Assembly (NCBI GenBank): GCA_963680875.1
Contig: OY804575.1
Location: forward strand, 28,858,494-28,922,493
Reading direction: 5' to 3'
Length of the DNA stretch: 64,000 bases
Source: Bathymodiolus brooksi
Taxonomy: Eukaryota > Mollusca > Bivalvia > Mytilida > Modiolidae
The translations under genes and the position numbers were made by a program. Positions 55,646 to 64,000 of this stretch are shown piece by piece. How positions within the stretch are numbered: the stretch's first letter is position 1; every line of letters begins with the position of its first letter. The notes under the pieces are model-generated. The model was not told where the DNA came from and did not search any database. It saw only the letters and a program-made list of their open reading frames with translations.

Positions 55646-57722
55646 TGTCTATATGTATTTTATACTTTGAAGGATTTTGTCGATAGGATTTAAATAGGGA
55701 TATGTCAGCAATATTAAAAGAATAATGAGAAGTAAATACAAGAATATGAACAATATGTACAATTTCAGTTTCATTTGTGAAAAACATGATTAAGATAGAG
55801 AAAATGAATGTTAGGTTCAAAAACATTCAGGAACAGTGTTTTAGTTTTGTACGAAAGTCAGAAAGATAAATTTTAGTCTCTGAAGATATAAATTTCTTAA
55901 CATTTGATATTATATTTATAAAAAAGACAAAAAAAAAAAACAAAAACAAATTTTCTATAAAATAAAATAATATATATATATATATATAGTAAAGTAGAAT
56001 AGTACTATTTTTTCCAACAGAATGCATGAAGTTAAACAAAATGGAAACAAAAAGTAGGAGAATATAAACTTACCGAAATGTTAATAATAGTTTAATGTCT
56101 ACAGTTTACATATAACAAAAGGACAACAATAATATACAACCTAATGAAGATCAAAAACAAAGAAGGAAATTAAGTCAATATTCACAGGAAAACAAATTAC
56201 TTGCAAGTCAATATTCAAGGGGAGAAAAATCAGAAAAAAGAATACAGACAAAAATATATAAAAAAAAGTGTAATGAAATAAATTAATAATAAACAAGCAT
56301 TAAATCCACATTACAGTAAACATATTGTATTCTAGTTACCATTGCATAATAAATTCGGCAATCTATAAGGAGTTTTGACCAAAAAGTATGAAATGTAGAA
56401 GTCATATACACCTATTAGTAGTGGTGAGGTTATTTTAAATTTGTTTCATGTTCAAACACACCTTTCCTTTAATGTAGTCATGGATTATATCAAGATCATA
56501 TCAATTAATGATTTCTAATGCAATATGCTGAGCTACTACAACATTATATATTATTTACAAGAAATTAATTATTGTAAAAAAAAAAATAAAAAAAATATTG
56601 AGTAATATAGAACAGCAAATGACAAATCAAACACACCTTTTATCAGAACGTATACATCATTGAACACGTGGCAGTATGTTTACAAATAAAGCGCCGGATC
56701 ACTTACATAACACGGACGTGTATGTATGTGGTAGAAGTTAAATATTATATGTATACATGTATATATGGACTAGCGTTTTTGCGTACTTTCGGGAATATGC
56801 ATTCGTGAATAATAAGGATATTGGGAAAAAAATGTGTTTCTGGATAATTAACAAGTGGCAGAGATGTGGTAAGTAATTTACTATAAGATAAAGTTGAATG
56901 TATCTGTGAAAAAAACCATTTAAATTGGTAGCAGTTTATATATAAAACAATCAACAAGCAAACAAAGTTAAGAAATACCCATTAAGCAATGATAAAAAAA
57001 AAAGCAATAATGAATAGACAAGTAATGATCAATTATTACTAAACATTGTGAACAGAAAGTTATATGGCATTGTATGAACACCTTCCGGTAGTAAAAGGAT
57101 TGATTAAATGCTTATAACAGTTCGATTTTACACTATGTTTGAACACGTGGTAATTTATTTACAAATAGAACTAAGAATAGTGATAATTTGAAAGGGTATA
57201 ATTTTGAATAAGGGTTCAAGTTTCCCGAAGATATACACTTCCAAAATTACATATATATTTGAACAATTGGGTTATTTGATATAATAGTATTTATCGCCAC
57301 ACTGTCATTAAATGTTTCGGTAGAAGATGCTCATACCGTTTCGGGTACACCCTATATTTAAACACGTGATAGTTTGTTTACAAACACAATGAGAGATAAT
57401 TCATCAAATACACACATATATATATATTCAATTTAATTTGGAAGTGTAAAATTATTGATAATAGAGCCTAGTCAAAATAAATATATATTTGATAATTTGG
57501 TTACTGGCATAATTTAGTTTATAGTATAATATATTTTAAATATTTTTCATTCCTGTACAATTTAAGGTAAAAAAAATATATTAACAGTGCAGCTAAACTA
57601 CATGGGTATTTTTTTACAACTCTTTAAGAAAAAGAATACTGTATGCAATTTCAAGTACAAAAATGCTCAAGAATATATTATAGTTGAATGTTTATTATTT
57701 TTTTTTACAAACGTTCGTCAAA
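55646..57722 (-). other. LINE inter-ORF spacer, ~2.1 kb
   Basis: A very AT-rich region between ORF1 and the endonuclease ORF with no domain-bearing frame. Three diverged ~45-bp motifs centred on the E-box cacgtg (56,665, 57,144, 57,363) are each followed by ttTacaaa-type words. Long homopolymers and a (ta)n run near 55,970 also occur. It could be a regulatory spacer, or a worn insertion within the LINE. Confidence 0.6.
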
Positions 57723-58769
57723 TTACTGGATGAGATCATTAATATCTTGGATACATCTGATGAATGTCTTCCTGGAATCGTCTGTCTTTTTTGCAAATAT
57801 ACGGCCATCAAATGTCCAGAAGGAGTTTAGTTTTTTTGCTTTTTTGTGTGTATTTAGTTCTTTGATGATGGATTGTCGAAACTTTGTGAGATCTTCGGTA
57901 ATAAAGATGTTGTCCTTGTTGTTTTTGAGATTTTTCTTCTTCATAAAGATAGAGTTTTTTACCTTCCAATTACGAAAACGGCATATCAACTGACCTTTAC
58001 CGTTGTTTATAGGCCCAATAATGTGGGAGCGATTAATATCGTTTTCGGTTAGAGGTTGTGCGAGACCAAGTTTATCATTTACTATGTTGACGATCAGCCC
58101 ATCTGTTTGTTGTAGATCCCCCTGAGTCATGGGAACATTATGGAATCTCAGTGATGTCCGTCGCCCGTACTGTTCCAACTCCTCGATTTGATTGTGTAGT
58201 ATATTTACTTCATGTTTTAGATCGTCGTTTTCTTGGAGAATCCTAGGGCATACGTTTGCCATATTTCTAAATTTATCGTACCGATCTTCTATTTGTTCTA
58301 TACGTTTGTTTAGTTTTCCCTTCATTTGTTCATTTTCGGCTTTTAAACTTGTAATTTTGTCATTTTGTTTATTTATGCAGTCTTGTAATGGCTTGATGGC
58401 ATCTTCGATAGCTTGAATAACTGCGGATTTTATTACGGACTTAAGTTCTGAAATAAGTTCTGTTTTTATTTCACCTATTATAGTTGGTACCACAGTTTGT
58501 ATGATTTCAGGTTTCAACATAGTTGTTTCTACAAGCTTACACATATCAAAAGATTGGCCTTGTGTTTTGAAGGTTACTTGTTTGTCACTTCCAGGGTTTG
58601 GGACCTTTCGGGTCACTGACTGTGAGCGTTGTCGACTTGAAGGAGGCTTCATTTGTTCGTCAGAGCCCGATAAGGGACGTTTACGAGAAGAGCTTCTACC
58701 ACGAGTGTTGGCGTTTTGTACATTATGTGATTTAGTTGTTGGAATTTGAGGTGCACTCGAATCGGCCAT
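57723..58769 (-). CDS. LINE ORF1 (348 aa), coiled coil and RRM-like
   Basis: The N-terminal ~90 residues are Ser/Arg/Pro-rich and basic. Residues ~100-195 look like a coiled coil (QNDKITSLKAENEQMKGKLN, EVNILHNQIEELEQYGRRTS). A region resembling the L1-type ORF1 RNA-binding fold follows (SLRFHNVPMTQGD, NDINRSHIIGP, KGQLICRFRNWKVKNSIF), then a basic C-terminal domain (ITEDLTKFRQSIIKELNTHK). It probably packages LINE RNA. The start codon lies in aagatggccga, a YY1/TISU-like context. Confidence 0.88.
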   Translation of the reverse strand: MADSSAPQIPTTKSHNVQNANTRGRSSSRKRPLSGSDEQMKPPSSRQRSQSVTRKVPNPGSDKQVTFKTQGQSFDMCKLVETTMLKPEIIQTVVPTIIGEIKTELISELKSVIKSAVIQAIEDAIKPLQDCINKQNDKITSLKAENEQMKGKLNKRIEQIEDRYDKFRNMANVCPRILQENDDLKHEVNILHNQIEELEQYGRRTSLRFHNVPMTQGDLQQTDGLIVNIVNDKLGLAQPLTENDINRSHIIGPINNGKGQLICRFRNWKVKNSIFMKKKNLKNNKDNIFITEDLTKFRQSIIKELNTHKKAKKLNSFWTFDGRIFAKKTDDSRKTFIRCIQDINDLIQ

Positions 58770-58978
58770 CTTGTTTGTTTACAATATTTATAAAGTTTGT
58801 AGTTATTCGCTTTAGAGACTAGAAACTGCACTATATAATCAGCTTTAGAAAAGATCATTCATTCAATAACATTTGTACTCAATTTCAATGCTGAACACGC
58901 AGAAAAAACACACATCTTCGTACAAAACTTTTCTGTTGTGTCAGCTACGTCAGCTTGCTTGCCGCCATTATCATTAGC
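58770..58978 (-). promoter_or_regulatory. LINE 5' untranslated region / internal promoter
   Basis: The minus-strand 5' end begins close to gctaatgataatggcggcaa, placing a YY1-type core (aatggcggc) within the first ~20 bp, much as mammalian L1 has a YY1 site at its start. Two further words (agctgacgtagctgac) form a CRE-like tgacgta. Function is inferred. Confidence 0.5.
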
Positions 58979-58988
58979 TTCAATAATG
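58979..58988. repeat. LINE target-site duplication, right copy
   Basis: ttcaataatg, identical to 52,035-52,044. The DIRS frame resumes here. Confidence 0.9.
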
Positions 58989-59128
58989 CTTCTTTGGACG
59001 AAGTTTTATCTGCAGGTTTCTGGAGAACTGAAAGTTCCTTCATTTCTCACTATTTGCAATCTTTATCGTCACATGCCCAGAGTCTGTATTCCTAAGGAAC
59101 CTTAGTTTCGGCACAAAGAGTTGTTTTT
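58989..59128 (+). pseudogene. DIRS tyrosine recombinase, C-terminal end
   Basis: Continues directly from the split site (ASLDEVLSAGFWRTESSFIS) into HYLQSLSS, where the Tyr at about 59,051 is the expected nucleophile. A stop follows at about 59,093. A downstream frame (GTLVSAQR) looks like the original C-terminus, so another frameshift is present. Confidence 0.85.
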
Positions 59129-59550
59129 ATACCCCCCGCAACGAAGTTGTAGGGGTGTATACTGGTTTCACCATGTCCGTCCGTCTGTAGACAAATCATA
59201 TGTCGTACGATAACTTGAGTTGTGTTTCTTAGAATCTTTTAAAATTTTATCAGCTGTTTACTGATGAAGAGAGGAGGATCCCTTTCATTTTTGACGATTT
59301 TCACTTTTGCCGTTCCAGAGTTATTGGACTTGATATGACGGAAAATAGGAATTTTACCCTATGTCGTATGATAACTTGAGTAGTGTTTCTCAGAATGTTT
59401 TGAAATTTTATCAGCTGCCTATCGGTGAAGAGAGGAGGGTCCTTTTCATTTTTGGTCGGAACAATCAGTAATGTTTTGGTTATGGAAATAGGTAGGACAG
59501 ATGTGGGGAGCGGGGGGTATATCTTAGTGAGCTGTGCTCACAGTAATACA
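59129..59550 (+). mobile_element. 161-bp-monomer element, ~2 monomers, inside the DIRS tail
   Basis: It begins ataccccccgcaacgaagtt with ggggtgtatactggtttcac. Monomer starts at about 59,198 and 59,358 (atgtcgta(c/t)gataacttg) follow, and it ends ggtatatcttagtgagctgt, gctcacagtaatac. It is a close relative of 35,881-36,756 but with fewer monomers and a complete head. It interrupts the region between the recombinase and the internal complementary region. Confidence 0.85.
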
Positions 59551-59609
59551 AGTTCCTCCTGCATCTTCTGGTTCAGGGGATTCAGCTTTGCGTTAGATTC
59601 TGTGTTTTT

Positions 59610-59707
59610 ACTCAGAATGTATGATGGTAACGTATTTATTGTAATAAAATCGTACATTTTTAAAGTAAAATAAGATTTTATAAAATAAATACTTACCATC
59701 ATAAATT
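59610..59707 (+). repeat. DIRS internal complementary region
   Basis: The first half (actcagaatgtatgatggta … gtaataaaat) is the reverse complement of the left terminus beginning at 41,831. The second half (cgtacatttttaaagtaaaa … accatcataaatt) is the reverse complement of the right terminus ending at 59,952. The two halves meet with no extra base at 59,650/59,651. Confidence 0.92.
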
Positions 59708-59776
59708 AAAAGGTCCCTCCCAGCCTCCCCTTCATCCCCTGATTTATTCCCACGGTTTCATGCTTGCTTTAGGAAA

Positions 59777-59952
59777 TTAAATGGATGATATAAAGGCAGG
59801 GATTTATGGGCACAAGGTCATTCCTTTGTTTCATTGGATGATATTTCTTAGTTGCGGATTCCACCTGTCAGACATGCGCAGATGGACTAACTCAGAATTT
59901 ATGATGGTAAGTATTTATTTTATAAAATCTCATTTTACTTTAAAAATGTACG
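59777..59952 (+). repeat. DIRS right inverted terminal repeat
   Basis: Reads aaatggatgatataaaggca, cacaaggtcattcctttgtt, ggattccacctgtcagacat, aactcagaatttatgatggt, ending ttactttaaaaatgtacg. It is the complement of the left repeat, with a few more bases at its outer end. Confidence 0.92.
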
Positions 59953-60019
59953 ATTCCAACACCTGGCACAAGGCCAATGTCCATGTCACATTGACATTAC
60001 AAGATTTGAAAATTTTTAA

Positions 60020-61330
60020 AAATTATCTTATCTTGGAATGATACAATAAAACAATTAATGACTTGATTTCAGTTGATATAAAGAATTATGCTTATATTTC
60101 CTCATCAAAAGTTATTAATTTAATATTATACAAATATTGACTTTTGTCGAGGTTAAATGCATACAGGCTGTCAGAATTGAATTTTTTTTAATATTAAAAG
60201 TTGCCAATATTCGATGTTTTATACTAATTGCAGTTGAAATTTTTCATAATATCATAGGTAAATAGCCTAGAACGAAGGAAATACGTCGCTGTTTTATCTT
60301 CTTGAATCCAATCCAATGTTTACCCGCGCAATATTCATACGACCTGACAGTGAACTCATTCGGGAAAGCGTTTGCGCATGTGTGAAATTGTTTGTTGATG
60401 AAGAAAACACATGGCACAAATCGAATCGTAGAAAAACAAAAACATTGACGGATTCTATACGAAAACGACACAAAAAGCAGGATTCAGCACGCTTTGTGTA
60501 AAAATAAAAAAAAAATGTTATACCGGCCTACTCCATTTTTCAACACGTAAGCATAATTTAGTATCTTTTTTCGGCCGAATCATATTTTAACACTAGAATT
60601 GCATCGTAGTTTTTTATATATTCTTTTTTTTCAGGAGAAAACGCTAGGTGATATCACTTTTAAATTAGAGACTAAAATAATGAACTTCATGTCTGTTTTT
60701 TTCTAAAAAAATATAATCAAGTCAACTCAAGTGTTGTCAATAATATGCAATACAATTTGTTTACAATTTTCCCTTTATCGGGCCCCTTTGCAGAGTTGGG
60801 TTTGTTTTTATTGATTTCATCACGTATTTCCGATTTTAAGTGTCATTCTTACTAAATACCATTATATAATATTAACTGATTACCCCAGGATCCAATTTCA
60901 TAGATATATTTCTTAAATTATATTAATTCTAACGAATTTACATGCAACATGCTTCCTGGTTATAACAGTTATCAGTATTCGGCAAACTTCGGAAAAGCAG
61001 CCGACTTATAATTAGGTTGTGGTAATGGCAATTTTACCAACAGACATTCGAATTCTTTTCACTAATTACGACATTATAGCATATTTTTTAAACCTGGCTT
61101 CTTGTTCAGAACATTTTATTAGTATAAAACATCGAATATTGGCAACTTATAATATGAACAACAAAATTCAATTCTGACAGCCTGTATGCCTTTAATATAA
61201 GGATCTATCGTTCCAAGATATATGATATTTACCGAGGCCGAAGCCAAGGTAAATATCATATATATCTTGGAACGATGGATCCTTATATTAATCAAAATGA
61301 AAGTCAGTAATTGTTTTATTATATGAAACT
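60020..61330. repeat. nested inverted-repeat element, ~1.3 kb
   Basis: The outer pair ataaaacaattaatgactt (~60,046) and aagtcagtaattgttttat (~61,302) faces an inner, better pair: catacaggctgtcagaattg with aatattcgatgttttatac (~60,160-60,226) against gtataaaacatcgaatattg with caattctgacagcctgtatg (~61,124-61,190). The interior lacks a transposase. A 97-bp palindrome lies inside the right arm. Confidence 0.75.
61197..61295. repeat. ~97-bp near-perfect palindrome
   Basis: Left half aatataaggatctatcgttc, caagatatatgatatttacc. Right half ggtaaatatcatatatatct, tggaacgatggatccttata. The loop is only about 15 bp (gaggccgaagccaa). Only a few mismatches are seen. Confidence 0.9.
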
Positions 61331-62227
61331 GTTATTAATGTCCTCTGGGTCATGTTTTGTAAATTGGCATTCGACACTACATGTGTTTTTTGTATATTTT
61401 AATGGTAGCAAGATTTAGACAGAAAATCGGAAAATCCCTACTTTTAATTTTAGAGTCATGTGAGGAATATAGTGTTCCGAAGGCTCCTCTGGCACGATCT
61501 GAATTAATCTTAGATAGAAAATCGTTTTTTCTGTGAAATTAGTAATTTTGTTGATTATGCCAAATTTGCCATAATTAAAAAAATCCCATTGTTTGCAAAT
61601 CTCTCTTTCTAACAAAATTAAACCAAATGTGGCAGTGATGGTCCATAGGTGGTCCCATTTTAAAACTGTTCCTTATAATCCTGTCCTTAATCCATGATCT
61701 CGGGCATTACTCAAAATGGAAAATTTCTTCAAATGGGCAAAATTTCTACATTTTAAGGTTGAATCAGCTGAAAGTAAATTTTTAGCTACATGATCTTAGT
61801 GTTTTGATATCCAGGTTTTTAATGTGTTGTTTTTCTTGTTTTGTAAATTGAAATGAAAAGCAAAAAATACCACACTGTTAGGACAGTTCCAAAATCTAAT
61901 CCATAAATCACCGAAACAGAGACACAAATGTATACCCCTAACACACTTACATGACTGCCCTCTTCCTGGCTTTGTACAGATACTTCAATAAAAAGCGACA
62001 GGATTAATCTGGTTCTAATAAGTTTTAAAAACTAAAAAGATATATTTTATATTTTTGTTTTAAAGAATATGGTGACAATGACAGATTCTCCATAGGAATA
62101 AATTGAAGGCAACTGTAAACAATGATTACATGCACCATGGAGCCTCTGGTTTTGTCTATATCCAGTTCATCTGTTACTAAAAAAGCTCATCTAACCTGAG
62201 TACACTGCATTCATGGTCTTTCATCTT
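61331..62227. other. intergenic, dispersed repeat debris
   Basis: At about 61,860-62,010 there is text shared with the first 300 bp of the window (acttacatgactgccctctt, tacagatacttcaataaa). At about 62,125-62,153 caccatggagcctctggttt resembles the Helitron-family 3' end. No gene was recognised. Confidence 0.45.
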
Positions 62228-62545
62228 TCATTAAAAAATGCCATGATGGTGTAATGCTTAGCGTGTCTGCCTTGAGTTCAGTAGATTTGGGTTCAATCAC
62301 CGGTTGGTTGAAACCATAGACTTAAAAATTGATATTTGGTGATACTTAGCTAAGCATGCAGCATGAAAGAGTAGGGGCAAAGACTGGTTGGCTCAGTCAG
62401 GATAATATGTCCTAGTGGAGTGACATGTCTACATATGAACTGTTGTTTCAGTGAGCTAGCTCTATAAAAATCCAACAAAGCATGTTGGTCTAGTATAAAA
62501 CATACATCACCATTAAGATATAAGTTCCTCATGACATGAAATACC
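62228..62545 (+). mobile_element. SINE-B copy, plus strand
   Basis: The head reads gatggtgtaatgcttagcgt and gtctgccttgagttcagtag, then a B-box-like gggttcaatcaccgg. The body matches the other copies in complement: taagcatgcagcatgaaaga, gactggttggctcagtcagg, ctgttgtttcagtgagctag, catgttggtctagtataaaa. The middle segment is single copy. It is the only copy in this orientation. Confidence 0.87.
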
Positions 62546-62654
62546 AGAACAATTGCCAAGATTAGAATGTAGCCTCATTTCAGTGAGTGTCGGTTAAGAA
62601 CGAAACTTTACGACAAAAAGATAATTCCAATTTTCCCATTGTTGACTTTCCATT

Positions 62655-63160
62655 TATATGTAGCAACATTCCAACAGCACCTGCATATGAATTATATATC
62701 TCTCTCAGTTGATCTGATATTCCAGAGACTGGTTCCTATCATGATTTCCTTGATAGAGGGTTGCTGTTAACTAGTGGTTAATTTGAGGTCATCACTTCGA
62801 AAGTGTTACCATCACCACCATGACTTGGCTAAACGTTACGGAGTATCTGTGTCACAAACGACCACGGAAATGTTCTGTTTGTCGTGATCACAATCCCATC
62901 ATTTCCTCATGATTTATCATCGGGTTTGTAACAAGAGTAACATGACATATGGAGCAGGAATTGCTTTCCCTTCCGGAACACATGAGGCCACCCCTGGTTT
63001 TTAGTGGGGTTCATGTTTCTCGATCTATAGATTTCTGTGTGATGTTTTGTAGATGGTTGTTTGTCCTTTTGTCCTTTTTTCATTTGGTCATTGTATTGTC
63101 TGTCCTTCGCTTTACGGCTTCTGATTATTCCTTTGATATCTTCAATCTTTTCTTCAAGTA
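62655..63160 (+). pseudogene. decayed retroelement C-terminal fragment and 3' region
   Basis: Broken frames read SNIPTAPAYELYIS, SYHDFLDRGLLLTS and, after another shift, SSLRKCYHHHHDLAKRYGVS with VSQTTTEMF. From memory this resembles the C-terminal block of an RT-bearing element that is very common in mytilid mussels, and the following atggagcaggaattgctttc region resembles its 3' part. The frame changes and stops show it is a relic. The family name is not assigned. Confidence 0.55.
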
Positions 63161-64000
63161 GTAATGGGTGTGTTTTGGCCTAGATTATATCCTTGTGTTA
63201 GTGTACAGTTAATATGTTTTTTTTTGTAATTCTGCTAAGAGATTCTACCACGAAATAAATAAATGTGAGAGAATACCGAAGGGCCAATCAAAAATCATAT
63301 AGACAAAGATAAAATGCCACTTGTTGGGAATTAAGAGCTAACAAATATCACATTTTGAATACAAGTGAAGCATATTTTCAAGAATAAATACATTTGCCAA
63401 AGATACTGAATATATTATTCATATAATTGTAATTTTGAATCTAATTTCAATTGGATTTTTTCATCAAGTTTCGGTTAATAAGAGCAATTGGTAGTATGTC
63501 AACATCCAATCTGAATAAGATTTTATATTTGATCCCTTTTTTGCAAGATCTCTCAGAATTTGCATGTGATTTTAATTATCTCTTTGTATATTTTGATATA
63601 CTCATCAGATAAAACAGGAGTTCAAAAAAATTGGGATAGAAACTTGCTAATGGTTCAATGTTAATATTTCGAATTATTTCCGTTTTTAGACTAGACAATA
63701 AACTTTAACCTTGTCCTTAAGTAAGTGGTTTACTTCATCAGCTTATTATGAACTTTTTTTTAACAATTTTTCATAATTAACTGTTGTGATGTGAAGAAAA
63801 TGTTGAGGGTGATGCCAAGCATACTCCTCGGGAATCTACATAGAATTAAAATTAACAACTTCCATTGAAATAGAGGTAAAATATTGAGGATGGATACTTG
63901 CTTGCTTCACCTCCTTCTACATTTATTATCAAATGCCAGGATCAATACATTAATTTTTGAACACATGAAATTAGTCTTTCATTTTAATTTGTTACTTTTT
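63161..64000. other. intergenic, no feature seen
   Basis: AT-rich sequence without recognisable genes, SINEs or tandem repeats. Confidence 0.4.

Larger units (their letters stand above)
52045..58978 (-). mobile_element. near-complete non-LTR retrotransposon (LINE), 6.9 kb
   Basis: Read on the minus strand it has a 5' region, ORF1 (58,769-57,723), a 2.1-kb spacer, an endonuclease ORF (55,645-54,722), an RT ORF (54,729-52,264) and a 3' end with aataaa (~52,060). It is flanked by a perfect 10-bp duplication and splits the DIRS recombinase cleanly. ORF1 and RT are intact, which suggests a young insertion. RT type and C-terminal Cys/His motif fit the CR1/L2/Jockey assemblage. Clade not assigned. 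Confidence 0.92.
41831..59952 (+). mobile_element. DIRS-like tyrosine-recombinase retrotransposon with three nested insertions
   Basis: gag-like, reverse transcriptase/RNase H and tyrosine recombinase remnants occur in that order on the plus strand. Inverted terminal repeats bound them, and an internal complementary region sits near the right end, the diagnostic DIRS architecture. Removing a Helitron-like element (43,301-48,589), a LINE (52,045-58,978 plus one target copy) and a 161-bp-monomer element (about 59,129-59,550) leaves about 5.5 kb, a normal DIRS length. No methyltransferase domain was recognised. Several frameshifts and stops make it inactive. No target duplication is seen at its ends, as expected for recombinase-mediated integration. 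Confidence 0.92.

Overview
This is AT-rich animal nuclear DNA. It has intron-split housekeeping genes, tRNA-derived SINEs, several long tandem arrays, two LINEs, Helitron-like elements carrying ~166-bp satellite monomers, and a DIRS-type tyrosine-recombinase retrotransposon. Gene structure and repeat types point to a bivalve mollusc. A decayed retroelement near 62.7-63.1 kb resembles, from memory, an interspersed repeat of mytilid mussels, so a mytilid or relative is my best guess. No bacterial or plasmid features are present.

Two cellular genes are arranged head to head. On the minus strand (21,670 down to 7,463), seven exons encode a NIMA-related (NEK) serine/threonine kinase. On the plus strand (25,965 to 40,737), ten exons encode QRSL1/GatA, the amidase subunit of mitochondrial glutamyl-tRNA(Gln) amidotransferase. 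All QRSL1 splice phases agree and give 524 codons plus a stop. A degraded LINE (about 22.3-25.5 kb) sits between the two start regions. Without it the two starts would be roughly 1 kb apart, so the pair may once have shared a divergent promoter.

Left region (1-7.4 kb): intergenic, with a 34-bp array, a G-rich 19-20-bp array showing higher-order structure, two hairpin repeats and SINEs. NEK introns: SINE-A copies, a 3.1-kb 54-bp array that grew inside a SINE-B copy, a 30-bp array, and a ~780-bp foldback in intron 1. QRSL1 introns: SINE-A copies, Helitron-like fragments, a 161-bp-monomer element next to a splice donor, a 1.2-kb terminal-inverted-repeat element and a 187-bp hairpin.

Right region (41.8-60 kb): one DIRS-like element of about 5.5 kb blown up to 18.1 kb by three nested insertions. 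A Helitron-like element with ~15 copies of a 332-bp dimeric satellite lies in gag. A nearly intact 6.9-kb LINE lies in the tyrosine recombinase, flanked by a 10-bp target duplication. A 161-bp-monomer element lies in the tail. The DIRS ends still show inverted terminal repeats and an internal complementary region that reads exactly as the reverse complement of the joined ends. The last 4 kb holds nested inverted repeats, a SINE-B copy and retroelement debris.

The most interesting signals are the birth of a satellite inside a SINE, the YY1-like motif repeated at about 166-bp spacing through the Helitron-borne array, the readable circle-junction template of the DIRS element, and the LINE with a 2A-like motif and an unusual spacer between its ORFs.
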